A stretch of DNA of 64,000 bases from contig OY821771.1 of NCBI GenBank assembly GCA_963682175.1, positions 33,934,201-33,998,200 of the forward strand, given 5' to 3'. Source of the stretch: Triglochin maritima (Eukaryota; Streptophyta; Magnoliopsida; Alismatales; Juncaginaceae). Position 1 is the first letter of the stretch, and the number at the start of each line of letters is the position of its first letter. The notes under the pieces are model-generated. The model saw only the letters and a list, made by a program, of their open reading frames with translations, did no database searches and was not told where the DNA came from. Position numbers and translations under genes: made by a program. Shown here piece after piece: positions 1-11,330 of the stretch.

Positions 1-560
1 AAGAAGAGGAAGAAAAAAAGAAAATGGAGGAGAAGGAAAGGAACGAAGGGGAGGAAGAGAAAGAAGAAGAAAACGAAAAAAAGAAGAAGGAAAGGATAGG
101 AGGAGAAGACAAGAAAAGAAGAAGAATATAAGAAGAAGAAGAAGAAGAAGGAGGAGGAGGAGGAGGAGGAGGAGGAGGAGGAGAGGAAAGAAGATGAGAA
201 GAAGAAAGGGGAGAGGATAAATGGAAAAAAGGAGAAGAATAAAGAAGAGAGGAAGAATAGGGGAGCAGATGAAAAGAGGAAAGAAGGGGAGAAGAAGAAA
301 GAGGGTGAGTAGAAAAAGAAAGAAGAAGATGAGAAAAGAAAATAAGAGGAAAAGAAGAAGAATGAGGAGAACAAAATGGAAAACATTGAGCAAAATGGAG
401 TGGTGGACCAGACATGTAAGGACAAGAAGAGCTCGCCTAGAAAAAGAAAACGAGGAAGAAAAGAAGGAAAGGGAAGAGCGGAGACAATGGAGGAGTCTCA
501 AGAAGAATGAGTTGGATGAGAACAAGAACAAGAAAATAATAAAGATAGCACAAATAAGTG
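1..560. repeat. Purine-rich low-complexity tract
   Basis: Almost pure A/G on the plus strand, with GAA, AAG and GGA microsatellite blocks, including an uninterrupted GGA run near 150-182. The one long frame here (from 221) is mostly Lys, Arg and Glu and is a by-product of the composition. No gene is supported. Confidence 0.85.
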
Positions 561-660
561 GAGTCAATCATGGAGAAAATGCTAAAATTATATGGAAAAA
601 ATTACAACCAAACAAGAAAAAAATTCTCCAACGAAGAGCTGGCAAAATAAACCATGTGTA

Positions 661-1306
661 AGTTTAAATGAAAACATCAACATATGAGCCATGATAGGGT
701 TAACCGGCGCAGAAAACAATGTGTGTCTGAATCTAACATCACAAGGAAGAGACACAGAATATGTGTGTTGCAAGGAAGTCAGCCAGGTGAGGTGAGGGGA
801 CAGACATGCCAATGCCGAGCACCAAATAGCAACGACTGTGCAACGTATGTCATGCATTGCATCAAATGCTTGGTGCTAAACATACATCCCACTACGAAGA
901 TGGATGGAAAATACCTACACTCGGTCAAGGGTGCAATATAATGACAATGTATTTGCTTAGGGATTCCGGATTCACATGACAAATGTTGCTAGGAGACGAC
1001 TGATTTAGGATATTTGTCAACTCACATAATATAAACTTTTGTATTATTCAATGCCAATTTTATTCAATAGTTGTAGTTTTTAATGGTTTGAACAGTACAC
1101 TTATGTCCTCTTATATGATTTCCCATTTATATACCAGTACACTTATTTACTTTGAGAATGTCACCCATGTCCTTTAGAGCACACATAGGTGTCATTGGTG
1201 GGACAAGTTTGTCCTTCGAAGGACACGATACTTTGTAGCACGCATATGTGTCTTCGTGGGGGCATGTTTGTCATTAGACGGACACGATCCTTTGTAGCAC
1301 GCATAC
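661..1306. other. Intergenic, with a short imperfect tandem duplication
   Basis: No coding potential recognised. At about 1165-1305 a unit of roughly 65 bp is repeated imperfectly, with shared pieces GGACACGAT and TTTGTAGCACGCATA. The first unit contains the perfect 14-bp palindrome GTCCTTCGAAGGAC. The duplication stops where the LTR fragment at 1307 begins. Confidence 0.5.
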
Positions 1307-2165
1307 TGTTGGGTTTTTTTGCTTTAATCCATGTTTTGATGACTTAACTAACCTAATCTTACTCACAATCAAATTTAGAGTAGCACACATTATACATAGA
1401 ACATATATTGTATTGTGCAAACATCTACAACTGATCAAGACTCAAGGAAAAATGGAATGAAGTCAAGACATGTAATCAAGCTACTTGAAGACGTGTAATT
1501 TTACCTTTTTATTTGAGTATTAGGAACTTATGTGAACTTGAGCATACAAGAGTTAAAACCTATTCACATACACACTAGGTTCCTTGTAGAATTCACACAC
1601 CAAGTTTCACATCAATTGTACTTCAATAAATCACCCAAACCTTAGCCGGAAAATCACTAAAACCAAACCTAAACTATCTGTGCAAAATGATCGACCAAAA
1701 CCTGTTCTTTGTTTGACCGTTTCTATCAGTTATTCAGTTAACCAATAGTGATTTCACCTGGCACAACCGGTCGACCTACATTACCTTTTCGGTCGACTGA
1801 GTGACCCGTAATTTTTGGATGACCGTTATACTTGTCGTATTATACAACGGTCGTATTAGTATTTCTTCCTAACCTCTAAAATTTATTTGGCCACCGGTTT
1901 AACGTTGACCTGAAAATGGTCGACCGGATGGACACTTATTTTGTGCCCAAAAGTGCATGTTATTTTCGGTCGAACGTTTTCATATTTTGTGTTCGACTGA
2001 ATACCTTTACCCTAGCCTAAACCATCTTAATCGGTCGACCTACCCCGGACCTGGTTTGACCAATAACTTAAGTTATAGCCCAATTGGTTCGACCGTGACT
2101 TAATTTTGTTCGACTGTTTCCTTATCTTTATGGAAACGGTCGACCGCTTAGCCCGTACCAGTTGA
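1307..2165 (+). mobile_element. LTR fragment of the CGGTCGACCG-rich family
   Basis: It begins TGTTGGG and is recognisably the same family, in opposite orientation, as the complete solo LTR at 38226-39735. Shared features are the terminal TGTTGG, the block with TTAATCCATGTTTTGATGA, the GAACTTATGTG/TAGGTTCC segment, and downstream GGTCGACC-like motifs at 1770-2160. It stops near 2165, where CACTA-like subterminal repeats begin, before reaching any TATA box. It is therefore truncated or split by that element. Confidence 0.6.
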
Positions 2166-3114
2166 CCTACTGTTGGAAAGTTCGGCTACCACGTTGACCC
2201 TAGCATGTCGGACATTACTAAACCGACGTGACAAAGAGTTTAGCACGTTGTCTCTTAAAAGACCAGCACAGAATGATCACCCTACCACGTCGGTCCTTTA
2301 ATTCGACGTGGTAGGGTGTCTTCCATGTCGACGCTTACAGGGACCAACGTGGAAAGGTTCGTGTATGAATTTTTTTATATAAAATTATTCAAACACTAGA
2401 CCGATGTGGTAGGACACCATATAACGTCGGCGGAAACTAATCCGACGTGGTAGGGTGCCATATAACTTTGGCTCATAACTAATCCGATGTGGTAGTGTAA
2501 CCCATAACAATTCATATTCTTAAACCCAATCATTCGAGAAACACAAAACCCTTCGTCTCGCCTTCCATAGCATTCCTCTACACTTACTCACGTGACCTCT
2601 CCTTACTTTTGTAGCGTTCCTCTTCCTTTACTTCCCACGAGCGACTTCTCCCTCCCCCAACGCCGAAGTGTAAGTCTTGACTATAACATTTCTTGTTTAT
2701 TTCTTTCGGCAATATTACTTTTGTTGGTTGGTTGAAAAATGTTTGTTTCCTCGAAAACTTCTTTCATGTCATGTTATTTGGCTATTAACATACATATGGA
2801 AATGCACTGCGAGTTTCGTGTTTTCGTCGGCGAATAACATACATTGGAGTTTGATTATATGTTTTCCACATCAGTGCTCAATTTATCTGATGTTGTAGGA
2901 GGTCTCCTACGTCGGTAATTCAATTTATCTGACGTTGTAGGGGTTCTCCCACATCGGTGTTAAATTTATCCGACGTGGTAGGGTATTCGAAAAAACATCA
3001 ACCCCCGAATTCTGATTAGTTTTTTTCTGAATTCTGATTGTTTGGTTCATAGTCATAAACCATATTCAAAATGGCTCCAACCTTCGACCAAGATCTCTTT
3101 CTTCTTTCAGGTTA

Positions 3115-5400
3115 ATGGCTCCCATTAAGAAAAAACAGCTCCAGAATTCCGATGAAGCCTCCACTTCGGTTCCTCCACAGGGAGCAACTCTTATGTTAGA
3201 GTTTCAACAAAAAGTAAAACGTGAAGGTCCATTGCCTTTGACCTTTGATCGTCTATTAGAGCCACTTGGAGAGAATAAAATTTATTGGCCTAGTGATTTG
3301 GGTATTGTCGCTAGAACCAAGGTTGATATTTGTATTGAAAATTGGTCACAAGTTGATTTTTCTCAAAAGGAACAAATTTGGGAGGATATAGTGGTATGTA
3401 TTTGTTTATTAGTTTTATTTAAAATTTCCTCTCTTATTAATTCTAATTTTCAAGTGTTTTTGGTTGTAGGCTAAATTCATTTTTAAATCCACTAAAGCAT
3501 TGAAGAAGAAGTGGATTTTCTATGTTGGTAACCAGTGGAAAGATTTTAAAACAAAGCTTACGTACATGTTTATCTTTGGGGAATATAAGGACCGTGACCC
3601 TTCTGCTACTTACAGTTTCTTTTCGTCGAAGACATAGGCTGAGCTCAAAAGAATTAGACTTTCTCCAGAATTTATGGTGTTATATACTCAATATTTTTAA
3701 TACGTAGAATTTATAATTTGATAATTAATCCATTATATTCGTTTTTAGGAAATACGAGAGCAAAACCAGAAACGACAATCTAGTAAAACGTTTCAGCATA
3801 GATTGTCCAGAGGAGGCTATGATGACGGAAAAAAATTCCAAACAAAGAGAAGAAGTTGTGCAAGCGGGTATGTGTGAAGAGCAGGCAAGTAATTTGTCAC
3901 CTTTGTCTCTGATATCTAGAGAAGAAAAGTGGAAGCGAGCGCGTATTACTGCGGAAGGCAGTTACATCAATGAAGAGTCTGAACTAGTTGCCTCCAAGAT
4001 TGTAAGTTAACTTTAATTTTTATGTTTTGTGTACGTATGTGGGTATTAATTAATAAAAAAATTAAAATTAATTTTTATAGGATGAACTTTCAATGAAAGC
4101 TTCCCAAGGAGAATTTGTTTCAGAAGTAAAAGATGATAACCTTGGGTAAGCAGGAGTATCCTGGGCGAATATGCGGTGTAGGTAGTCAAATAGGAGTACG
4201 TCAGTATTTTGGGTCATCATCATCCTCACGAAGTCATTCCCAAGTTGATTACGTGATATGCGATGAGAAGATTCATCGCCTGGAAAACCTGGTGAAGAGT
4301 TTGTATTATCACCTTGAAATTTCCACCGTTATTGCCTCCAATATTGCTACAGATGTACGGACCCCCCGTAATTCTTCCAGTATAGAACCCCCATAGGTGT
4401 TCCCCCCAAGAAGTATCTGAGCAGGACACCCTTGGCCATTTTGAGGTAAAATTATAAATTATAAGTATTTATTTTTCACATTGCATCGCAGTACATGTGA
4501 CAAAATTGTCTTGAAATTTATAGGATGAAGCCCAATGTGAACTCTTTGTAAATGATCTAGATATGCGAGTTGTAGTATATGGGAAGGTGACACCCTAAAG
4601 TTGCATCATGGTGAATAAATTCAATCCAAGAATTTGAAGGTTACTTTGGATAAATCTGTCTGTGATGATGCACACCTACCAATTCCTGAATCTGAACTTC
4701 AGACGGTGGGTGATGCTGAAGGATGGGTGTTGCAATTGCCTCGTTCATTAATAAAATAAATGCAAATGTATCAACATTAAATTTAATAATTTCCTAAATG
4801 GTTGACATATAGTAATCATGTAAAGAAGTTCTACTAATATAGTTTTTTTAATTTCAAAAGGTTGAAGGTCCAACATCAAAGAAATCTGAAATTGAAATTG
4901 TATTTGATGAGAGATAATTTCCTCTGAATTGTCAAATGTTATACAATTTCATACGACATAAGGATTATGATTCTTTTATTAAAAGTGTGATGAATAAAGA
5001 AATTGTAGGAAAAATGACTGACGATGATAACATATCTGTGTTGTTTGTCATAATATCCGATGTCATGCAATTTTTGAGGATGGAAAAGTTGTGTATAACA
5101 ATCATCCAAGTGCAAATCAAGTAAGTAATTTTGTCTTTTTTATATGCAATGCATGTAATCGTGTTTGCTCACTTTGATTGATTAGGTTGATTGATTAAAA
5201 TTAGTTTAATTAATCGTCAAAATTAATATAGATTAAGGCCAAAAAGCCAACAAGTTGTTTGTAATGGCATCATTCCTACTGCTTTGTGAGGAACAATTTG
5301 GATTACAGAAAGTTCCTCGGAATTTAGTGCACACTGCCTCATTCACCAGCGCTCATATTATAGTTGACCTGATGTCCGGACATTATATGATTTGTTATGA
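3115..5400 (+). pseudogene. Plant Ptta/En/Spm-type transposase, decayed
   Basis: A multi-exon reading. Exon 1 is 3115-3393 (MAPIKKK start; donor GTATGT). Exon 2 starts at 3470 after TTGTAG with AKFIFKSTKALKKKW, the conserved lead-in of the plant transposase-24/Ptta domain. In-frame TAG follows SFFSSKT (about 3634), then AELKRIRLSPEF continues the family pattern. Later pieces at 3749-4008 and 4081-4395 contain LGKQEYPGRICGVGSQIG and RQYFGSSSSS, the family's conserved GxxEHPGRVRGVG stretch. Tail fragments lie at 4936-5124 and about 5256-5420. A stop codon and frame changes show it is inactive. The family acts as an accessory DNA-binding transposase. Confidence 0.65.
5229..5252 (-). repeat. Terminal scrap of the CGGTCGACCG LTR family
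   Basis: These 24 bases match the last 24 bases of the solo LTR ending at 39735 at 23 positions. The match ends exactly at the LTR terminal CA and lies between two transposase coding pieces. This is either the edge of an old LTR insertion or a chance remnant. Confidence 0.35.
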
Positions 5401-6010
5401 TGTGTGTAGGTGTAAAGCCTAAAATCAAAAAAACAAAAAATCGTACACACCGAAAGGGACACTCACGTTGTCGGAGCCAAAACTGTAGAAGACCCTGCCG
5501 GGGGTCTTCAACGTGTGCAAGGTGCCATGGTGAGCATGAACTCCACAAATGCAAGTCGGTCGCCGGAACATAATCGATTATGCGGTGCTCGAAGCCGACG
5601 ACATGCGATGTGGAGGGCAAATGATGACGAGAATGTCTCCGTCCTTTTGTGAGGTGGGGAGGTGAAATTTGGGAAGGCGATGGTGGTTTCCTCGCGCCTT
5701 AAGAAGGGCATCGTCGGGCATTTGTGGGGAAGAAATCAGTGAATAGGAGTTGTGTTACCAAGCGCATGAGTTTCTTGGTGACAGAAGACAAGTGAGGTGA
5801 TCGTGAAAAAAGTCAGGGTTTAATACAAAAAACCACTGATAGTTGTGTTACCAAACGGGACCGCAGAGAAGTGTAACTCACATCCAATTTATATAACTGT
5901 TAGACCAAAATTGATATTAGGTCTACCACGTCGGATGTCAGGTATATCTGACGTGATAAGGGATCCACCACGTCGGATATGAAGGAAATCCGACGTGGTA
6001 GAGCTTTATC

Positions 6011-6330
6011 AATTTCGGGTTCTTTTCGGGGGGGGGGGGGGTTCAGATTCAAACCCCTACACAAAAATGTAACTGACATACTAAAACAAAATGTCCAAGA
6101 CAGTGATGTAACTCATATCAACCATTAACTCATTCATCCACTATTAAGCACAAAAATGAAACTAATATCAACCATTAACTCATTCATCTGTTAAACACAG
6201 AAATGTCCAACAAAATTTAACACACTATTTAACTCATGTTCAACACAGAAATGTAACTCGTATTCATCCACTATTTAAACATAACATTCATCCATTATTT
6301 AAATACAATATTTAATGATTTTGATTATAC
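6011..6330. repeat. G14 homopolymer and short AT-rich tandem repeats
   Basis: A run of 14 G at 6028-6041 is followed by imperfect repeats of ATATCAACCATTAACTCATTC and AAATGTAACT at about 6065-6270. No gene seen. Confidence 0.6.
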
Positions 6331-7205
6331 CAGACTTTGTAAAATACGACTAACAAAGTAAGCAGACAACCTCTCTCGTGTTTGATCTATCTCTTCTTGC
6401 AAAAATGGTTGAAGATCATGTTCAAAAACCTAAAAAAATAAATTAAATGTTTAAATAATTAAAATAACCTAAAATGTGTAGTTACATATCGAAGATACCT
6501 GTCGTAAATCACATTCATCCAATCCCAAGTTGACAATTCGTTCCATATAAGTCATTACGTAGTAACCGCGTTCAGTATTTCCAACTTGTTTACGGTACAA
6601 AAACATTTACAAAAGAAAAATCATGATTATATCGAAACGATAAAATGGATGCAAATTAATTATTTCATGGTTTACTTTAATAATGAACTATTTTACCTTC
6701 ATGGCATGCCAAGCAGTTAGCTTCTTCTTACTCTTTCTTCGACCCTACATTTTATATATATCCATGGCTCTATCAAAATTACACAAATAGTTAGACGTTT
6801 TAATAATATATGCAACTATTGAAAAATTAGTTAATAAATTTAAATTAACTACACTAAAACTAACTTACAACTGAACCATATTCTTCAATATTTTTCTTGG
6901 TTTATTTGATGCTAGATGATCAAACCAATATGCAACATTAAGACTAGGAACAAAAATGGCTAACATCCAATGATCACTGTAAATCAATCATGTTAAATAA
7001 CTTTATTATACTCCCTAAAACTAATATAATAAGTAATATAAAATATAATGAAATACTTACGTCTCCCAATATGTGCTAGAAAAAAATGCTTCTCCATTTC
7101 AGACATAATCATAGCAATCTTTTGCGGACTACTGTCTTTGCTTGAATTGCCTTGAAACATGAATATTGAGGGGCACAAATAACCAAATTTCTTCCCATTA
7201 GGCAA
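6330..7205 (-). pseudogene. Ulp1/C48-like cysteine protease remnant (CACTA-associated)
   Basis: Read on the minus strand in exon-like blocks. 7205-7060 gives the N-terminal part (GYLCPSIF ... EKHFFLAHIG). 6980-6875 gives DHWMLAIFVPSLNVAYWFD, the His-containing HW block and the downstream Asp region of Ulp1 peptidases. 6600-6495 gives QVGNTERGYYVMTYM, and 6420-6330 gives EHDLQPFLQEEIDQ and RERLSAYFVSRIL. Plant CACTA elements often encode such a domain. The position normally occupied by catalytic Cys (E-C-G-Y-Y-V) is Arg here, so this copy cannot be an active protease. It is antisense to the neighbouring transposase and may belong to a different element. Confidence 0.65.
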
Positions 7206-8026
7206 TTAGTAGAGAAACCTAACAAAAGAAACAACAAGTTAAAGAAGAGAATGATTTTTTGTCAATACACTTCTAAAAATAATCAAGAAACATAAAATTG
7301 TGGAGGAGGAGATACTCTAGCCTTTCTACCCTTTTATATAGCATATACAAGTAGGGTTTTCTGTTATCTCAATTCAGCAGTCTTCCACACATTTGACTAG
7401 ACCATTAGGTTCCTAATTGGGAAACATGTAAATACAAAAGTTGTGCATCTGGCAATCTTCTTTGTAATGAATGTTGAATCGCCTTATTTAGATATCAGAG
7501 GAGAAGGTTATGCACAAATTACTGATGATTTATCAATTGTCCAGTTTTCAAATACAGTTTGTCTTGACACACGTTTTTCACGCTCGTATCATCAGAATTT
7601 GGCAATTCTTACGATAAACATTTTTTTTCCTTTAAATTGTCTTTCCAAAACATCTTGAATCACGGGATTTGGATTTTGGTAGTAAATGTTATGACATATT
7701 TCATGAAGTTCTGGAATCAAATCTTTCCAAATTCATGTTTGTTTAATCCGAATTTCACACATGAATATAATTTTTCATCTTTCCTTATCATTTGAAGCAC
7801 ACAAGAGCACATGAATCTGTGGAGTGTATATTTTGCAATGACTCTCAATTTTCCTTATATATCCACATTTAAGTTCCTTCGTACTATGATATTTGTGACA
7901 ATTTCACTAATTTCCTTAAAACTTGCAAAATCAAACAAACATACCCGATATAGTAGTATTCAAAAACAAAAAAATAAAATAATTGGTAAGATAAAAATTT
8001 TAAGTTATGAAACTTATCACTAACCA
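7206..8026. other. No feature recognised
   Basis: AT-rich DNA with only short spurious frames. It may contain eroded flanks of the copia remnant to its right, but I cannot align anything convincingly. Confidence 0.4.
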
Positions 8027-8900
8027 ATGTACTCTCCCCCATTATCAGTTCAGATACACTTCAACTGTCAGTTTCACTCTCAATTGAGGCTTGAAATTGC
8101 TTTAAAACATTCAGCACCTGATCTTTACTTTTGAAGGAATACACAATATTCCTTGAACAATCATCTATGAATGTGACAAAATACACAGAACCATCAACTG
8201 ATGTTGTCTTCGTAGGACCACAAACATCAGAATGTATAAGATCAAGTATACATGATTTCTTGCTGGAGAGGAACTCTTGAAGAATACTCTATTTTGTTTT
8301 CCTACAAAGCAATGAGAACACTACTTCAAGGCTGGATTCGTCATCTCTGAAAGGACACTTCTCCGGGATAAAGATGTCAATCATTTCTCACTCATGTGAC
8401 AAACTCTATGGTGCCATAGCTCAGATATATTTTGGTCATGTATAACGGTTATCCTGTCTGCAGATAATCTGACTTGCAAGATATATAATGAGGGATTTTT
8501 CTAGATTCTGGCTATAACCATAGAAACCTTAGTGAGCTTCAACCAATCATCATCTAAAATGTTGTGGTAACCCTCACTAACAAGTATGCTTGGAGCAATC
8601 AGATTCAACGTAAAAGTGGGGATATGTCAGACATTGTGCAACATCAACCTTGTGCCATTGTTGCTTTCAAGCAGATATCTCCAATGCCTAAAATTTCAGC
8701 CAAGCCATCATCTCCCATCTTCATATATCCAATACAAGACCTATAGGAAATGAATAAGTATCTATAAGGTGTAGCACGGTTGGTAGCACCATTGTCAATC
8801 ACCCAACTAGTCTGATCACAGACAACATTCACAGAATCATCATTGCCAACAATCAGGTAATCCTTTTAGAGTGTAACAACACAATCACCATTGTTGCTTT
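8027..8900 (-). pseudogene. Ty1/copia (Tnt1-like) pol remnant: protease to integrase
   Basis: On the minus strand, in polyprotein order: the protease region at 8832-8640 with WVIDNGATNRATPYRYLF (D-S/N-G-A active-site motif) and VKMGDDGLAEILGIGD-like sequence. Next is the GAG-pre-integrase block LWHHRVCHMSEK at about 8430-8390. Then comes the integrase core at 8260-8027 with LIHSDVCGP (first catalytic Asp), YFVTFIDDCSRNIVYSF and TDNGGEYI (second catalytic Asp). A stop interrupts LKCI*TDNGG (Arg CGA to TGA) next to a small frameshift. The fragment ends at GGEYIG. Reverse transcriptase, RNase H and LTRs are absent. Confidence 0.8.
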
Positions 8901-8909
8901 CACCACTCT

Positions 8910-9535
8910 CACTACTACAAACATGGCTTTCCCAAAGGCCAAATCCATCAGGAAAGGGGCCAAATTCCGTCGGCAATCCTCTTGCTCACGGAAAAACCAT
9001 CAGGAAAAGTCTATCGGTGGACACTACGTACGTCGGCAAAGAACATTGCCGATGGATTTTCATTGGGAATGTATTGGTGGCGGATTTTCCATCGGGATGT
9101 CTAAGGATTTGGCACCAAATTCCACTTTTGCCAACGGAATTTCCGTGGGCAATAGTGGATTTATTTTAAAAAACGTATATAAAAAGTTTAAAAAAATTGC
9201 AAATAGACTTGAACATCACTTAACACTAACAATTCAAATTGATATTTCATTCCCAACAAATATCCTAATCGACAAATACATTGACAAGTATGATTCCACT
9301 ATTCACACATGTGGAATTTGTTGCCATTATTTGACACCAAATCCTTTGACCTCCTGACCAAAAATCTCACTAATACATTTCTGACGGAAAATCCATCGGC
9401 AATGTTTCTTTACCGACGTAGTGTCCGTCGGTGGACTTTTCCGGACGATTTTTTTGTTGGCAAGATTATTGTCAACGGAATTTGGCTCTTTCCCGAAGGA
9501 TTTGTCAGTCAGGATAGTCATGTTTTGTAGTAGTG
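8910..9535. mobile_element. Short non-autonomous CACTA element
   Basis: The termini are CACTACTACAA at 8910 and TTGTAGTAGTG ending at 9535, the canonical CACTA end. Inward of both ends lie inverted subterminal repeats built on GCCAAATTCCGT, AAAAGTCyryCGGTGGACACTACG and TTGCCGATGGATTTTC. Flanking 3-mers are tct and act, a 3-bp TSD with one mismatch. The 626-bp interior has no coding region, so transposition would need a transposase in trans. It sits directly beside the copia protease remnant. Confidence 0.85.
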
Positions 9536-10751
9536 ACTAATGGTGAACAAATAACATTTAATTAACTAAAAAGTGATTTGTAAATTAAGTGGAAAATGTG
9601 GGATTGGTTAGTAAAATCATGGAAACAAGAAATATGTTTAGATGGTTTCTATAAGGTAGTGAACATTTAATTTGATTGAAGTTGATGATCAGCTCCACTT
9701 TTTCTAAGGTTTTTTGCTTGGATCTGTTTCATTTACACCTCTAGTCGTATTTTAATTGTTTCTGAAGTCAATCCAACTCCACTTGGATATATATTCCTTC
9801 AAACCTATTTAACCATACTAAGGATGAAACACTTAAGTAATAATTAAGTGGCACATGAATTTTCAAATTCCAACAAATGTGCGTGAAAGTAAATACCCCT
9901 TTTATATTTGTAAAACCATTTTCTTTGGCCAATTAGAAAAAAGAAAATTGGAACCTTTCAGTCATGGTATGGCAGGGAAGCAACCAATCAAGAGGCCGTT
10001 CCTATTCCACTGATGATGTACCACACCCATATAGATGTCTTTCTCTTGTCACAATCATCTTTCTCCCAACACACACTGCCCAACCTTCTTCCATTACCAC
10101 ACAAGCCCTAATTCTCGTCTCCTTTCTCTTAAAAACAGGAGTTCCAGTGCCACCCCAGATCCCTCCTTTTACGGCCAAACACCACCTCTCACCACAGCCT
10201 GGCTCTGTCCACAACCAACCATGGAAACCACCTGAGATTGGTTAGTTGTTGTTGTTGCTGGTAGTGGAAATACTTACAAGACATCCCAATCTTCCACTTC
10301 TTCAGCAAAAGGGTTTGTAAGTTTTCCACATTTAGCTGCTTCTTATGTTGTTTGGTAGTTGTGTTTAGCTCTTCCATGTCTACTCACATCAGATTCTGGG
10401 AGATCTAGCTGTAGGATCAGAATCAGAGTTGCACAGAACATATCTCCAATCGAAGAAAAAGATGCCTCTATTCACAACTGTGCCTTTTCTTCCACAGTGC
10501 TAATTAACTTCTTCTCCTTCTCCATCTCTCTCATACAATCACAACCAAAAGATTATTCTGTCCTTATAATTAATTAAGATGTAATTATTGTGGCATGAAG
10601 TTGCATACCCAAGAAGTAAAATCGAAATGGAAACTTCAATAATAGTTATAGTGGTATAATTATAAATTTTAGTAAGAGCATCATACATAGATGTAACATT
10701 CTTAGTAAGAGTTGGTCCTGATAAAAAAAATATGTTGGAAATAAGTAGGCA
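9536..10751 (+). promoter_or_regulatory. Upstream region and probable leader of the ALOG gene
   Basis: No protein frame is convincing. The part from about 9960 to 10580 is pyrimidine-rich (repeated CTTCTCC, TCTCTC, CACAAC blocks), like plant promoters, leaders and 5'-UTR introns. Several ALOG genes have an intron in the 5' UTR, but I cannot place a TATA box or splice sites with confidence. Confidence 0.35.
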
Positions 10752-11330
10752 ATGGACAATGCGGAGAGCCCGAACTCCGATGGCCTCAACATTAGCCCTC
10801 TGGCGTCACCGACAGGCGGAGGCAGCGGCAGCTCATCCTCCTCTTCGGCACAACCCCCAAGTCGATACGAGTCCCAAAAACGCCGCGATTGGAACACTTT
10901 CGGACAGTACCTTAGGAACCACCGCCCACCGCTGTCGCTCGGTCGCTGCAGTGGCGCCCATGTTCTCGAATTCTTGCGGTATCTCGACCAATTTGGCAAG
11001 ACAAAAGTCCACACTCAAACGTGTCCCTTCTATGGGCACCCCAACCCACCCGCACCTTGCCCTTGCCCGCTTCGCCAAGCGTGGGGGAGCCTTGACGCCC
11101 TTATCGGGCGCCTCCGAGCCGCTTACGAGGAAAATGGGGGCAAGCCGGAGGCCAATCCTTTTGGTGCAAGAGCAGTGAGGCTGTATCTGCGCGAGGTTCG
11201 GGAGCTCCAAGCAAAGGCAAGAGGCATAAGCTATGAGAAGAAGAGGAAGAAGCCATCTAGTGGAATCGGTGGGAGCAGCAACCAAGGCCAAGGCGAAGGC
11301 CAACAACATGACCACCCGCCAATCAATTGA
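10752..11330 (+). CDS. LSH: ALOG-domain (LIGHT-DEPENDENT SHORT HYPOCOTYLS / G1-like) transcription factor
   Basis: A single-exon gene of 192 residues, from ATG 10752 to TGA 11328-11330. ALOG proteins are plant nuclear regulators of organ boundaries, meristem identity and light responses. The domain derives from a tyrosine-recombinase DNA-binding fold. A Ser/Gly-rich N-terminus (about 1-37) precedes the ALOG domain (about 38-165): [40 protein letters not shown], then a zinc-ribbon insert ([19 protein letters not shown]) with Cys/His at about 91, 96, 103 and 105. It continues through [20 protein letters not shown] and [21 protein letters not shown] nuclear localisation signal KKRKKP lies at 163-168, followed by a low-complexity Gln/Gly tail. 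Length and architecture match the family, and no damage is seen. The GC-rich coding sequence contrasts with its AT-rich surroundings, as expected for these genes. The exact LSH subgroup is uncertain. Confidence 0.95.
   Translation: MDNAESPNSDGLNISPLASPTGGGSGSSSSSSAQPPSRYESQKRRDWNTFGQYLRNHRPPLSLGRCSGAHVLEFLRYLDQFGKTKVHTQTCPFYGHPNPPAPCPCPLRQAWGSLDALIGRLRAAYEENGGKPEANPFGARAVRLYLREVRELQAKARGISYEKKRKKPSSGIGGSSNQGQGEGQQHDHPPIN

Larger units (their letters stand above)
2170..6010 (+). mobile_element. Degenerate CACTA (En/Spm)-like element
   Basis: Both flanks carry many copies, in both orientations, of a short motif of the type CCGACGTGGTAGG / CCTACCACGTCGG (about 2270-2480, 2880-2980 and 5920-6005). 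Such motif clusters are typical of the subterminal regions of CACTA elements, where TNPA-type proteins bind. Between them lies a decayed plant Ptta/En/Spm-type transposase on the plus strand. I could not find intact CACT(A/G) termini or a 3-bp TSD, so the borders are approximate. Confidence 0.6.

Noticed and set aside
221..661. 146-codon Lys/Arg/Glu-rich frame
   Set aside because: Pure purine low-complexity sequence with no domain.
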